NCBI RefSeq assembly: GCF_033110965.1
Contig: NZ_CP137003.1
Span: 806,001 to 870,000 of the forward strand
DNA from: Raineyella sp. LH-20
GTDB taxonomy: Bacteria > Actinomycetota > Actinomycetes > Propionibacteriales > Propionibacteriaceae
DNA length: 64,000 nucleotides
Direction: 5' to 3'
How positions within the stretch are numbered: position 1 is the first letter of the stretch; each line of letters begins with the position of its first letter. The notes below the pieces were generated by a model, which did no database searches, was not told the origin of the DNA, and saw only the letters and a program-made list of their open reading frames with translations. Below, in pieces: positions 14,004-23,001 of the stretch. The position numbers were made by a program, and so were the translations under genes.

Positions 14004-15290
14004 ATGACGTACCGTCCCGAAACGCTCGCGATCCACGCCGGGCAGGAGCAAGCTGACCCGACCACCCACGCCAGGGCCGTCCCGATCTACCAGACGACCT
14101 CGTACGTGTTCGACTCCGCAGAGGAGGCCGCCGACCTGTTCGCCCTGCGTAAGCCGGGCAACATCTACGGGCGGATCATGAACCCGACCGAGGATATCTT
14201 CGAGACCCGGATGACCGCGCTCGAGGGCGGCGTCGGCGCGCTGGCCACCTCGGCAGGCGCGGCGGCCATCACCTACGCAGTGCTCAACCTGGTCAACGCC
14301 GGCGACAACATCGTCGCGGCCGCCACTCTCTACGGCGGCACCTTCGCACTGTTCGAGCACACCCTGGCGCAGTACGGCATCGAGGCGCGGTTCGTCGACC
14401 CCGACCACCCCGAGCAGCTCGCCGAGCACGTCGACGACCGCACCCGACTGGTCTTCGGTGAGACCCTCGCCAACCCCAAGCTCAACGTCCTCGACCTGGA
14501 CGCCTGGTCGGCCGCGGCACACGCCCTCGGGCTGCCGTTCATCGTCGACAACACGGCACCCTCGCCGGCGCTGTGCCGCGTCTTCGACCACGGCGTCGAC
14601 GTCGTGGTGCACTCCGCCACCAAGTACATCGGCGGCCACGGCACCACCCTCGGCGGCGTGATCGTCGACTCGGGCAACTTCGACTGGGCCGCCCACGCCG
14701 AGCGGTTCCCCAACCTGACCACCGGTGACCCCGCCTACCACGGGGTGGTGTGGACGGAGGCCGCGGGCAACGCCGCGTACATCATCCGGGCCCGTACGGT
14801 CCTGCTGCGCAACATGGGCGCGACCATCGCCCCGCTGCACGCCTGGCTGTTCCTGCAGGGCCTGGAGACCCTCTACCTGCGGATGGAGAAGCACTCCGAG
14901 AACGCCCTCGCCATCGCCCGCCACCTGGAGCAGCACCCCGACGTGGCCTGGGTGAACTACCCGGGCCTCGACGACTCGCCGTACAAGGCGACCGCCGATC
15001 GGGTCTTCACCGGTCTCGGGTACGGCGGCCTGGTGTCCTTCGGCCTCAAGGCCGGCCGCGACGCCGGTCGCACGGTCGTGGAGGGGCTGGACCTGTTCAG
15101 CCACCTGGCCAACATCGGCGACGTGAAGTCGCTGGCCATCCACAACGCCTCGACCACCCACTCGCAGCTGTCCGACGAGGAGCTGGCTGCCGCCGGTGTC
15201 GCACCGGAGATGATCCGGCTGTCGATCGGCACCGAGCACATCGACGACCTGATCGCCGACCTGGACCAGGCCCTCGCCGCGGCCCGCTGA
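14004..15290 (+). CDS. O-acetylhomoserine sulfhydrylase (Cys/Met metabolism PLP enzyme)
   Basis: 428 residues. Converts O-acetylhomoserine plus sulfide (or methanethiol) to homocysteine (or methionine) in the cytosol. The PLP-binding signature is clear, with the Schiff-base lysine near K207 in HSATKYIGGHGTTLGG. The N-terminus TLAIHAGQEQADPTTHARAVPIYQTTSYVF is typical of MetY rather than of cystathionine gamma-synthase. The length also fits MetY (about 430). There is no strong Shine-Dalgarno before the ATG. A stem-loop follows at 15311-15346. It is a monocistronic housekeeping gene. Confidence 0.9.
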   Translation: MTYRPETLAIHAGQEQADPTTHARAVPIYQTTSYVFDSAEEAADLFALRKPGNIYGRIMNPTEDIFETRMTALEGGVGALATSAGAAAITYAVLNLVNAGDNIVAAATLYGGTFALFEHTLAQYGIEARFVDPDHPEQLAEHVDDRTRLVFGETLANPKLNVLDLDAWSAAAHALGLPFIVDNTAPSPALCRVFDHGVDVVVHSATKYIGGHGTTLGGVIVDSGNFDWAAHAERFPNLTTGDPAYHGVVWTEAAGNAAYIIRARTVLLRNMGATIAPLHAWLFLQGLETLYLRMEKHSENALAIARHLEQHPDVAWVNYPGLDDSPYKATADRVFTGLGYGGLVSFGLKAGRDAGRTVVEGLDLFSHLANIGDVKSLAIHNASTTHSQLSDEELAAAGVAPEMIRLSIGTEHIDDLIADLDQALAAAR

Positions 15291-15310
15291 GGCCGCCCGC
15301 CGTACGTTCC

Positions 15311-15346
15311 GCGGGTCCGCTCCGGGCATTTCCCGGGCGGACCCGC
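15311..15346. terminator. Terminator between convergent genes
   Basis: GCGGGTCCGC at 15311-15320 pairs perfectly with 15337-15346, with a GC-rich inner loop. It sits between the convergent sulfhydrylase and AMIN-like lipoprotein genes and can serve both. Confidence 0.75.
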
Positions 15347-15386
15347 GCCGCGTACGTGGAGGGCCGCAGCACCGGGCCCGGGCGGA

Positions 15387-16031
15387 TCAGCGGACGATGT
15401 CGACGATCACCCGGGTGGGCGACGGGAGGGTGTGCACGGCGAACGGACGCCGCTCACCGGACAGTCCGACGAACGACACGGTGTCCCCCTCGAAGGTGCC
15501 GTTCTGCACCACCTCGGTGACGATGCCCTGACCGTCGCCGGGGACGCGCTGGGGGATCTGCGGGGGCGTCGTGGCCGGGTCGGGGTAGGTCGTGCCGGTC
15601 ATGCTGACCCGGAGGATCGATCTCCCGGCCACCGTGACCCGCTCCCCGCTGCCCTGGCCGATCGCCCGGTCGACGTACTCGACGGTCCACCCTGGGCTGC
15701 CGGAGCCCGCGTACTCGAACACGACCCGGTCGACACCGGGATGGCTGGCGGTCCGGACGGCGGTGAGCACCAGCCGGGAGCCGGCGACCGGCGACTGGAC
15801 GTCGCGGTCGGTGGAGGCGTCCGGCGGCACCGGCACCTGGTCCTCGGCCGGCGGCGGGGCCGGGGTCACCGCGGGGACGGTCCCGTCAGCGGCACCTGAC
15901 GGCGTGGCCCCGGTGACCGAGGACGTCGGACTGGCGGTGCCCCCCGGGGACGGGCCACCGCCCCCGGCGCAGCCGGCGACCAGGAGGCTCAGGGCGGTTC
16001 CCACCACGACAGCGCTGAGTGCGGACCTCAT
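15387..16031 (-). CDS. AMIN-like domain lipoprotein
   Basis: 214 residues from the ATG at 16031; an upstream in-frame ATG would add a tail with no signal character. The signal peptide MRSALSAVVVGTALSLLVAGC has lipobox LVAGC. A Pro/Thr/Ala-rich linker (about 25-75) leads to a beta-rich domain of about 125 residues ending TLPSPTRVIVDIV, typical of the AMIN-like domain in actinobacterial lipoproteins. It is probably anchored on the outer face of the membrane, perhaps binding cell-wall polymer. The ligand is unknown. Confidence 0.8.
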   Translation of the reverse strand: MRSALSAVVVGTALSLLVAGCAGGGGPSPGGTASPTSSVTGATPSGAADGTVPAVTPAPPPAEDQVPVPPDASTDRDVQSPVAGSRLVLTAVRTASHPGVDRVVFEYAGSGSPGWTVEYVDRAIGQGSGERVTVAGRSILRVSMTGTTYPDPATTPPQIPQRVPGDGQGIVTEVVQNGTFEGDTVSFVGLSGERRPFAVHTLPSPTRVIVDIVR

Positions 16032-16179
16032 GGTCCAACGGTACGAGTCACACAGGTCGCGCGCCGGACGTTCGCCGGAAGGACCCGAAGACCGGTGACC
16101 GGATGGCCGGCCCAGTCCTCTCCGCCGAGTGTCGGCGGGGAGGACTAGCGTGGGGACCGGTCCATCACGAGGAGGCTCC

Positions 16180-17628
16180 ATGTCCGTCGATGCAGTGCTC
16201 GCTGCTCTCCCCCACGGTCAGTTCATCGGGGGGACGTGGCGCCCGTCGGAGGACTCCTTCGCGGTGCTGAACCCGGCCACTGAGGAGGTGATCACTCGGG
16301 TCGCCGAGGCCACGCCGCAGGATGCCCGGGCCGCCCTTGACGCTGCCTGCGACGCCGCCCGCGGCTGGGCCGACACCGCGCCGCGGGAGCGTGCCGAGGT
16401 GCTGCGGCGTACGTTCGACCTCGTCGTGGAGCGCCGCGACCTCTTCGCCACCTGCATGACGATGGAGATGGGCAAGCCGCTGCCGGAGGCGTACGGCGAG
16501 GTGGCGTACGGGGCGGAGTTCCTGCGCTGGTTCTCCGAGGAGGCGGTCCGGATCGAGGGCCGGTTCTCGATCGCTCCGAGTTCCGGCCAACGGGTGCTCA
16601 CCATGAAGCAGCCGGTCGGCCCCGTCTACGCCATCACGCCGTGGAACTTCCCGCTGGCGATGGGCACCCGGAAGCTCGCCCCGGCGATCGCCGCCGGCTG
16701 CACCGCGGTGATCAAACCCGCCCACGAGACCCCGCTCACCACCCTGCTCTTCCTGCAGGCCCTGCAGGACGCCGGGCTGCCGGCCGGCGTGGTCAACTGC
16801 CTCACCTCGACGCATTCGGCCGCCGTCTCCGAGCCGATCATCACCGATCCCCGACTGCGCAAGCTCACCTTCACCGGGTCGACCGCGGTCGGCAAGATCC
16901 TGCTCCGCCAGGCCGCCGACCACGTGCTGAAGACCTCGATGGAGCTCGGCGGCAACGCCCCCTTCCTGGTGCTCCCCTCCGCCGACCTCGACAAGGCGGT
17001 CCAGGGCGCGCTGGACGCCAAGATGCGCAACATCGGCGAGGCCTGCACCGCGGCGAACCGGATGTACGTGCACGAGTCGCTGGCGGCGGAGTTCAGCGCC
17101 CGGCTGGCCGAGAAGATGGCCGCGCTGCCGATCGGCAACGGGCTCGACGACGGCGTACGGGTCGGACCGCTGGTCAGCCCGCAGCAACTGGCCACCGTCA
17201 CCGACCTGCTCGGCGACGCCGTCGAGCGCGGCGCCCGGATCGTCACCGGCGGCGCCCGTCCGGAGGGGCCCGGCTACTTCCTGCAGCCGACGGTCCTCAC
17301 CGGCGTCCCGACCGATGCCCGGGTGTTCCGCGAGGAGATCTTCGGCCCGGTCGCACCGATCGCCACCTTCGCCACCCTCGACGAGGCGATCGCTCTGGCC
17401 AACGCCACCGAATTCGGCCTGATGGCGTACGTCTTCGGGGAGAACATCAGCGAGGCGGCATACGTCGTGGAGCGGCTCGAGTCCGGCATGGTCGGTCTGA
17501 ACTCCGGAGTGATCTCCGACCCTGCCGCACCGTTCGGCGGGGTGAAAGAGTCCGGCCTCGGCCGGGAGGGGAGCCACGAGGGGATCGAGGAATACCTCGA
17601 GACGAAGTACGTCGGCATCCGGCTCTGA
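16180..17628 (+). CDS. gabD: NAD(P)-dependent succinate-semialdehyde dehydrogenase
   Basis: 482 residues from the ATG at 16180, preceded by GAGGAGG. Aldehyde dehydrogenase superfamily: TPWNFPLAMGTRKLAPAIAAGCT (cofactor fold), FTGSTAVGK, general-base ELGGNAPFLV, nucleophile region GEACTAANRMY and the C-terminal EEIFGPVAPI and PFGGVKESGLGREG motifs. The last two and the overall spacing point to the SSADH branch, which oxidises succinate semialdehyde to succinate. No other GABA genes are adjacent, so a broader aldehyde role is possible. The 16-bp genome palindrome follows the stop at 17642-17657. Confidence 0.87.
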   Translation: MSVDAVLAALPHGQFIGGTWRPSEDSFAVLNPATEEVITRVAEATPQDARAALDAACDAARGWADTAPRERAEVLRRTFDLVVERRDLFATCMTMEMGKPLPEAYGEVAYGAEFLRWFSEEAVRIEGRFSIAPSSGQRVLTMKQPVGPVYAITPWNFPLAMGTRKLAPAIAAGCTAVIKPAHETPLTTLLFLQALQDAGLPAGVVNCLTSTHSAAVSEPIITDPRLRKLTFTGSTAVGKILLRQAADHVLKTSMELGGNAPFLVLPSADLDKAVQGALDAKMRNIGEACTAANRMYVHESLAAEFSARLAEKMAALPIGNGLDDGVRVGPLVSPQQLATVTDLLGDAVERGARIVTGGARPEGPGYFLQPTVLTGVPTDARVFREEIFGPVAPIATFATLDEAIALANATEFGLMAYVFGENISEAAYVVERLESGMVGLNSGVISDPAAPFGGVKESGLGREGSHEGIEEYLETKYVGIRL

Positions 17629-17641
17629 GCGCGGGCGCGGG

Positions 17642-17657
17642 CGTTCCCGCGGGAACG
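17642..17657. repeat. Copy of palindrome CGTTCCCGCGGGAACG
   Basis: A perfect 16-bp palindrome starting 13 bp after the gabD stop. It matches the core of the 611-774 repeats. Confidence 0.85.
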
Positions 17658-17663
17658 CCCGCG

Positions 17664-17765
17664 GCGGTTGTCATGATGGGGCGGTTGTCATGATGGGGCG
17701 GTTGTCATGATGGGGCGGCTGCCATGATGGGGCGGCTGCCATGATGGGGCGGCTGCCATGATGGG
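17664..17765. repeat. Six tandem 17-bp repeats before the acyltransferase gene
   Basis: Six exact-length units. Three read GCGGTTGTCATGATGGG and are followed by three GCGGCTGCCATGATGGG. The array ends 3 bp before the ATG of the plsC-like gene. Each unit holds ATG triplets in shifting frames, and GATGGGGCG immediately precedes the true start, so the array may supply ribosome binding or decoy starts. Confidence 0.95.
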
Positions 17766-17768
17766 GCG

Positions 17769-18524
17769 ATGGACCTCGGCTACCGCCTGATCGTCGCGCT
17801 GTGTCGGATCGCGTTCCGCTGGCTGCGCCTCCGCTTCCGGATCACCGGCCTGCACCACGTGCCCCGGCACGGCGGCGCACTGCTCGCCATCAACCACACC
17901 GCGCACGTCGACTTCGTCTTCGCCGGACTCGGTGTGCACCGGGCCAACGGGCGGCTGGTCCGGTTCATGGCCAAGAAGTCGATCTGGCAGCATCCCGTCG
18001 CCGGCGCGGTGATGCGGATGTGCCGCCACATCCCGGTCGACCGCCGGGCCGGCGCCGAGGGCTATCTGCTGGCGGTGGAGGCGCTGCAGGCCGGCCGGCT
18101 GGTCGGGATCTATCCCGAGGCGACGATGTCGCGGTCGTTCGAGATCCGGGCGTTGAAGACCGGCGCGGTGCGGATGGCCCGGGAGACCGGCTGCCCGATC
18201 ATCCCGACCATCGTCTGGGGCGCCCAGCGGATCTGGACCAAGGACCACCCGCGGGACTTCTCCCGCTCCGCGATCCCGGTGCACATCGCCTTCGGCACCC
18301 CGATCCAGGTACGTCCCGGTGACGACATCGGCGTCACCTCACGCGAGCTGCGACGGGCGATGTCCCGGCTGCTCGACGAGGTGATCGCCGGCTACCCGGC
18401 GATGACAGGCGACGACCTGGCGTACCTGCCGCGACGCTGGGGTGGCACGGCGCCGACACCCGCCGAGGCGTACGACCGGGACCGGGCCGACATGACCCGG
18501 ACCCGCGACGAGTGGACCCGATGA
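17769..18524 (+). CDS. 1-acyl-sn-glycerol-3-phosphate acyltransferase (PlsC family)
   Basis: 251 residues. Membrane-associated acyltransferase of phospholipid synthesis. The catalytic NHTAHVDF (HX4D, near residue 40) is present; the second motif is IYPEATMSRSF in place of the common EGTRS, as in several actinobacterial paralogues. An N-terminal amphipathic/hydrophobic helix (LIVALCRIAFRWLRLRFRI) would attach it to the membrane. The start directly follows a 17-bp tandem array, which could make expression phase-variable. It converges with the MBL gene at 18535. Confidence 0.88.
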   Translation: MDLGYRLIVALCRIAFRWLRLRFRITGLHHVPRHGGALLAINHTAHVDFVFAGLGVHRANGRLVRFMAKKSIWQHPVAGAVMRMCRHIPVDRRAGAEGYLLAVEALQAGRLVGIYPEATMSRSFEIRALKTGAVRMARETGCPIIPTIVWGAQRIWTKDHPRDFSRSAIPVHIAFGTPIQVRPGDDIGVTSRELRRAMSRLLDEVIAGYPAMTGDDLAYLPRRWGGTAPTPAEAYDRDRADMTRTRDEWTR

Positions 18525-18534
18525 GCCAGGCCGC

Positions 18535-19170
18535 TCAGTAGCGCAGCACGTGCTGGGTCCACGGTCGCAGGTCGGTGTCGACCATCGCGTTGATCCGGTC
18601 GCGGATCAGCCGGCGACCCCGGTCGTTGAGCAGACCGTCGTGGATGAAGAACGACGTCGGGGCACCGACCGCGCGGGCCCAGTCGATGGTCTGCTCGAGC
18701 GCGGCCCACGGCCCGTACGCCGGCACCGCCATCACATCGATACCCGGCGGCACCTCGCTCAGCGAGTCACCGGGATGGAACAGCCGCGGCTCCCCTTCCG
18801 CGGCGAGCACCACGCCGACGTTGCCGACCCGCGGGATGTCGCGGTGGATCACCGCGTGCTCCCCACCGACCGCCTCGAGGATCAGCCCACCGAGCGTCTC
18901 GACCTGACCGGGGGCGAACGGCTCCGCCTGCTCCAGCCCGCTCGCCCGGTGGGTCTCCGGCTCGAGCAGGACACGTACGCCCGGGTTGCGCTCGAGCAGC
19001 GCCGGCATCCGGGACAGGTCGAGATGGTCGGCGTGGCGGTGGGTGACGACCACCGCGTCGAGACCTTCGACCTCTTCCCAGCCGTCGGTGAAGTTGCCGG
19101 GGTCGAGCAGCACCCGGGTGCCCGCGATCTCGACCAGCAGCGTGGCATGGCCCAATCGGATGATCTCCAT
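18535..19170 (-). CDS. Metallo-beta-lactamase fold hydrolase (UlaG-like)
   Basis: 211 residues. The zinc motif HRHADHLD (HxHxDH, about 45-51) and later His/Asp positions (FHPGDS, FIHDG) define an MBL-fold hydrolase of the UlaG/YtnP-like group that keeps the fold compact without a C-terminal extension. The start at 19170 opens with MEIIRLGHATLLVE, the classic first strand of the group. The substrate is unknown. The next gene upstream on the same strand is a membrane protein 48 bp away. Confidence 0.82.
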   Translation of the reverse strand: MEIIRLGHATLLVEIAGTRVLLDPGNFTDGWEEVEGLDAVVVTHRHADHLDLSRMPALLERNPGVRVLLEPETHRASGLEQAEPFAPGQVETLGGLILEAVGGEHAVIHRDIPRVGNVGVVLAAEGEPRLFHPGDSLSEVPPGIDVMAVPAYGPWAALEQTIDWARAVGAPTSFFIHDGLLNDRGRRLIRDRINAMVDTDLRPWTQHVLRY

Positions 19171-19218
19171 GTCGCCACGCTAGGCCGTCGATCGGGGCCG
19201 CGGAAGTGGTCGGACCGA

Positions 19219-19890
19219 TCAGCCGACCAGGCCGCGCCAGAGCAGCAACACCGCGCCGGCCAGGCTCGCCGCGAACGACCCGACCCGCATCCACCACGAC
19301 ACCCGGCGCAACGTACGTTCGCTCAACCGCCGGTTCGCCGGCACCCGCTCGGCGGCGACCACCGGCCCCCAGGCAGGCGCCAGCACCAGCACGGTCACCA
19401 CCGCGAGCAGCCCGATCCGGACCGCCACCGGGATCGGGCTCGCGCCGATCCGCTCGGCCATCGCCAGATAGAGCGGGACAGTGGTCAGGTTGGTGACCAT
19501 GCTCAGCGCTCCCCACCCGACCAGGCTGCGCGGCAGGTGGGGCTCGGTAGCCACCGGCGCCGGATGCCCGGCCCGCTGCCGGGCGCGGTCCATCAACAGA
19601 CCCCGCAACAGGGCCGCCGCGACGACGAGCATCAGCAGACCGAGGGCTGCCTCGACCCGTTGCGAGTCGAGTTCCCGGGTGGCCGCCTCCTCCAGGGCCG
19701 CACCCAGCAGTCCCATCCCGAGGGCGCCGAGTACCACCAGGACGAGGGCGTTGCCCGCCACGAAGCGCCACCGGTCGGCCGGACCGCGGCTGGCGGCCAC
19801 GGTCGAGGAATTGAGGAACATCACGGGGCTGATCATCGCCAGCACGGTGAGCGGCAGGAGCCACAGCAGGAGGCCGCCGGTGCTGGTCAT
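19219..19890 (-). CDS. GAP/Sap-like integral membrane protein
   Basis: 223 residues with about six hydrophobic segments (near 8-28, 42-65, 80-98, 125-145, 155-175, 198-218). The first helix ends with ISPVMFLNSSTVAASRGP, and a long cytoplasmic loop separates helices 3 and 4, as in the GAP (peptidoglycolipid/sulfolipid addressing) family of actinobacteria. By family it may export or address a lipid. Assignment to that family is moderate; a LysE-like exporter is the alternative. Confidence 0.6.
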   Translation of the reverse strand: MTSTGGLLLWLLPLTVLAMISPVMFLNSSTVAASRGPADRWRFVAGNALVLVVLGALGMGLLGAALEEAATRELDSQRVEAALGLLMLVVAAALLRGLLMDRARQRAGHPAPVATEPHLPRSLVGWGALSMVTNLTTVPLYLAMAERIGASPIPVAVRIGLLAVVTVLVLAPAWGPVVAAERVPANRRLSERTLRRVSWWMRVGSFAASLAGAVLLLWRGLVG

Positions 19891-20028
19891 GCGCCAAGCG
19901 TACGTGGCGGCGGCCTGGGCGGACCGGGCGGCGACTTCGGTGCGGGACGCGTCACCGGCGTACGCCCGACGCTCGGGCCCGCGGGCGGCAGGCCGAGGGG
20001 CGGCGGGTCGCCGGTGCGGACTGACGAT

Positions 20029-20057
20029 TTGTTTTTGAACTGACTGGTCAGTATAAA
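20029..20057 (+). promoter_or_regulatory. Promoter with embedded TetR-type operator
   Basis: TTGTTT (20029-20034) and TATAAA (20052-20057) are 17 bp apart. The palindrome ACTGACTGGTCAGT (20039-20052) fills the spacer and touches the -10 box. Predicted transcription start is about 20064, next to the GTG at 20065, so the mRNA is probably leaderless. A TetR gene ends the same operon. Confidence 0.65.
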
Positions 20058-20064
20058 GATAAGG

Positions 20065-20805
20065 GTGACCTCAGAACAGCCCGTGATCCGGGCCCGCGAC
20101 CTGCTGCTCGAATCGACCCGTGGCGTCGTCTACGGCCCGGTCGACCTCGATGTCACCGCGGGACAGCTGCTCGGACTGGTCAGTCCGGAAGGCGGCGGGC
20201 GGACCAGTCTGCTGCTCACCCTGGCGGGGCGGATGCGCTTCGGTTCCGGGTCCCTGGAAGTGTTCGGCCATCCGCTGCCGCGCGGAACCGGGATGGTGCA
20301 GCGGCACAGCGCGCTGGCGAACTTCGCCGACATCGACGAACTCGACGACGGCCTCACCCCGCGGGAGATCCTCACCGAGCGGGCCGGGCTGCTCACCCCA
20401 CTGTGGCGGCGGGTGCCGCGCTGGCAGGATCCGGCGATCCTCGCGTCCCTGCAGCAGGTCTTCGGCGAGCGGCCGATCCCCGATCCCGACTGCCACGTCT
20501 GGGAGCTCACTGCCCTCGACACGACGCTGCTGCAGATCGCGATCGCCCTGCTGGGTTCCCCCCGCCTGCTCGTCGTCGACGACATCGACGCCCTGCACGA
20601 TCCGGCCGACCAGCTCGCCGTGTGGCGCACCCTGCAGCGACTGACCGACGGACCCGACGGGACGGAGGAGACGGACGGGGGCGTACGCCTCACCGTGATC
20701 GCCTCAGCCGCCGCCCCCGACCTGGTGCCGCCCGAGGTCGCCTGGGTCGATCCCGCCGGTCGTCCCGCCCACGCACTCGTCCCCGCCTCGATCCAGGAGG
20801 ACTGA
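20065..20805 (+). CDS. Degenerate ABC-type ATP-binding protein
   Basis: 246 residues with the fold of an ABC nucleotide-binding domain but altered catalytic motifs. Walker A reads SPEGGGRTSLL, with the invariant Lys replaced by Arg. The signature LSGGQ becomes LTALD, Walker B ends VVDDID without the catalytic Glu, and the switch His is absent (VIASAAAP). It may bind nucleotide weakly or act structurally. It is followed 6 bp later by the YhgE-type membrane protein, which suggests a complex. The GTG start sits at the predicted transcription start, with no room for a Shine-Dalgarno. Confidence 0.75.
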   Translation: MTSEQPVIRARDLLLESTRGVVYGPVDLDVTAGQLLGLVSPEGGGRTSLLLTLAGRMRFGSGSLEVFGHPLPRGTGMVQRHSALANFADIDELDDGLTPREILTERAGLLTPLWRRVPRWQDPAILASLQQVFGERPIPDPDCHVWELTALDTTLLQIAIALLGSPRLLVVDDIDALHDPADQLAVWRTLQRLTDGPDGTEETDGGVRLTVIASAAAPDLVPPEVAWVDPAGRPAHALVPASIQED

Positions 20806-20811
20806 CAAGCC

Positions 20812-23001
20812 ATGCTCCGCTACTTCCGCATCGGCACCGAACTGCGCCGCTTCTCCCGCAGCCGGATGCAACGGCTCGCGATCGTTGCCGCCTGCCTCAT
20901 CCCGCTGCTCTACGGCGCGCTCTACCTGTGGGCCTTCTGGAACCCGACCGGCCACCTCGACCGGGTCCCGGTGGCGATCGTGAACGAGGATGCCGGGGCC
21001 ACCGCCGACGGCACCACCGTCCACGCCGGCACGGACCTGACCGACCAACTGCTCGACAAGGGCACCCTGAAATGGCAGCGCACCGACGCCCGGACCGCGC
21101 ACGAGGGCCTGGTCAGCGGGCAGTACTACGCCACACTGACGATCCCCGCCGACTTCTCCCGGGCGGTCACCACCGCCGGCACCGACGCACCGGTGCCGGC
21201 GCCGCTCCAGGTGCAGTACAACGACGCCAACGGCTACACCACCCGCACCATCCTGTCCACGGTGATGAACGAGGTGCGCACCGCCGCCTCCGACTCCATC
21301 GGTGCGCAGATGGTCGACAAGCTGCTGATCGGCACCTCCGACATCCGCGGCGGCCTGGTGACAGCTGCCGACGGAGCCACCCAGCTCACCGACGGCGCCG
21401 ACCAGGCCCACACCGGTGCCGCCACCCTCGACGACGGCCTGGCCCAGCTCGACACCGGCGCCGGGCAGCTGGTCCCCGGCGCCGACGCGGCAGCCTCCGG
21501 CGCCCACCAGCTCGCGACCGGAACCGGCCAGCTGGCCGACGGCTCCAGCCAGGTCGCCGCCGGGGCGAATCAGCTCTCCGCCGGTGCCGACACCCTCGCC
21601 ACCGGCGCCGACGCCGCTCACCAAGGCGCGCAGCAGCTCGCCACCGGCCTGGACACCCTCACCGCGCAGACCAAGGACCTGCCCGCCGCGACGAAGAAGC
21701 TGGCCGACGGCTCCGCCCAGGTCGCCGCCGGCGACAAGCAGATCGCCGACACCGCAGGCCTCGCCGCCGGACAGATCGCCACCGCCACCACCGATCTGCG
21801 CGCCGCCCTCGGCACCCTGCCTGCCGACGATCCGCAGGTCCAGAAGGCGTACGCCGCCCTGAACCGGATCGACGCGAAGACGGCCACCCTCAACACCCAG
21901 GTACAGCAGCTGTCCGACGGGGCCCAGCAGGTCGCCGCCGGCAACGCCCAGCTGGCCGCCTCGGCCCCCGCCCTGGCCGACGGCATCGCCGCGGCGGACC
22001 AAGGCGCCGGCACCCTGGCGACCGGCACCGGGCAGGTCGCCGACGGGGCACGTACGCTCAGCACCGGCGCCACCTCGGTCGCCCAGGGCGCCGGACAGGT
22101 GCATGACGGCGCCGTCCAGGCCCACGACGGGGCGACCACCCTGGCGGACGGCCTCGACACCCTCGCCACCGGCGCCCACTCGTTGGCCGACGGCCTGCGC
22201 AGTGCGCACCACGGCTCGACCACCCTCGCCTCCGGACTGGCCGACCTCGCCGGCGGCGCCCACCGCCTCGGCGACGGGCTGACGAGCGCCGTCGACCAGA
22301 TCCCGTCGATGGACCACGACACCCAGCAGGCCAATGCCGACACGATCAGCGCCCCGGTCTCCCTGGACTCGGCCTGGGTGCACCAGGCGGAGGCCAACGG
22401 TGAGGGCTTCGCCCCGTACTTCATGGGCCTGGCCCTCTACGTCGGGGTGCTGATCACCTGGATGCTGCTGCGCCCGATCTCCGACCGGTCGCTCGCCGCC
22501 CCGGTGCCGGCGCTGCGGGTCGTGCTGGCCAGCTGGCTGCCGGGTGCCGTCGTCGCCGTCGTCCAGGTCGCCCTGCTGCTCGGCGTGCTGGTGTTCGCCC
22601 TCGGCCTGCGCCTGAGCCACCCGCTCGCAGCGATCGGCTTCACCCTGCTGGTCGGGCTCACCTTCCTCACCCTGCAACAGACGATCAACGTGCTGCTCGG
22701 ACCGGCCGTCGGCCGGGTCGTGGTGCTGGTGCTGCTGATGCTGCAGCTCACCTCGGCCGGCGGCACCTACCCCGCCCTCACCAGCCCGCCGTTCTTCCAG
22801 GCCATCCATCCGTGGCTGCCGATGACGCATGTCGTGGACGGGCTGCGCGAGGCGATCACCGGAGACCTCGGGCTGCAGTTCCACACCGCAGTGGCCTACC
22901 TTGTTGTGGTGATCGCCCTGAGCCTCGCGGCGAGCACGTGGTCGGCCGTACGGCGCCGCGTGTGGACGGTCCAGCGACTTCACCCGGAGGTGACGATCTG
23001 A
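20812..23001 (+). CDS. YhgE/Pip family membrane protein
   Basis: 729 residues. One N-terminal transmembrane helix (about 22-44) leads to an extracytoplasmic YhgE/Pip N-terminal domain, then a long repetitive region (about 185-500) of short Ala/Gly-rich units such as ADGxxQLxxGA, predicted helical or coiled. A C-terminal block of about five helices follows (about 540-715). The family includes phage infection protein Pip and Bacillus YhgE and is related to ABC-2 type permeases, perhaps exporting envelope material. It overlaps the TetR gene by TGATG. Confidence 0.88.
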   Translation: MLRYFRIGTELRRFSRSRMQRLAIVAACLIPLLYGALYLWAFWNPTGHLDRVPVAIVNEDAGATADGTTVHAGTDLTDQLLDKGTLKWQRTDARTAHEGLVSGQYYATLTIPADFSRAVTTAGTDAPVPAPLQVQYNDANGYTTRTILSTVMNEVRTAASDSIGAQMVDKLLIGTSDIRGGLVTAADGATQLTDGADQAHTGAATLDDGLAQLDTGAGQLVPGADAAASGAHQLATGTGQLADGSSQVAAGANQLSAGADTLATGADAAHQGAQQLATGLDTLTAQTKDLPAATKKLADGSAQVAAGDKQIADTAGLAAGQIATATTDLRAALGTLPADDPQVQKAYAALNRIDAKTATLNTQVQQLSDGAQQVAAGNAQLAASAPALADGIAAADQGAGTLATGTGQVADGARTLSTGATSVAQGAGQVHDGAVQAHDGATTLADGLDTLATGAHSLADGLRSAHHGSTTLASGLADLAGGAHRLGDGLTSAVDQIPSMDHDTQQANADTISAPVSLDSAWVHQAEANGEGFAPYFMGLALYVGVLITWMLLRPISDRSLAAPVPALRVVLASWLPGAVVAVVQVALLLGVLVFALGLRLSHPLAAIGFTLLVGLTFLTLQQTINVLLGPAVGRVVVLVLLMLQLTSAGGTYPALTSPPFFQAIHPWLPMTHVVDGLREAITGDLGLQFHTAVAYLVVVIALSLAASTWSAVRRRVWTVQRLHPEVTI

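Noticed and set aside
20403-22983. Long frames overlapping the YhgE gene on both strands
   Set aside because: Composition is Arg/Pro or Gly/Val/Arg-rich without motifs, while the YhgE frame has clear domains and a proper operon setting.
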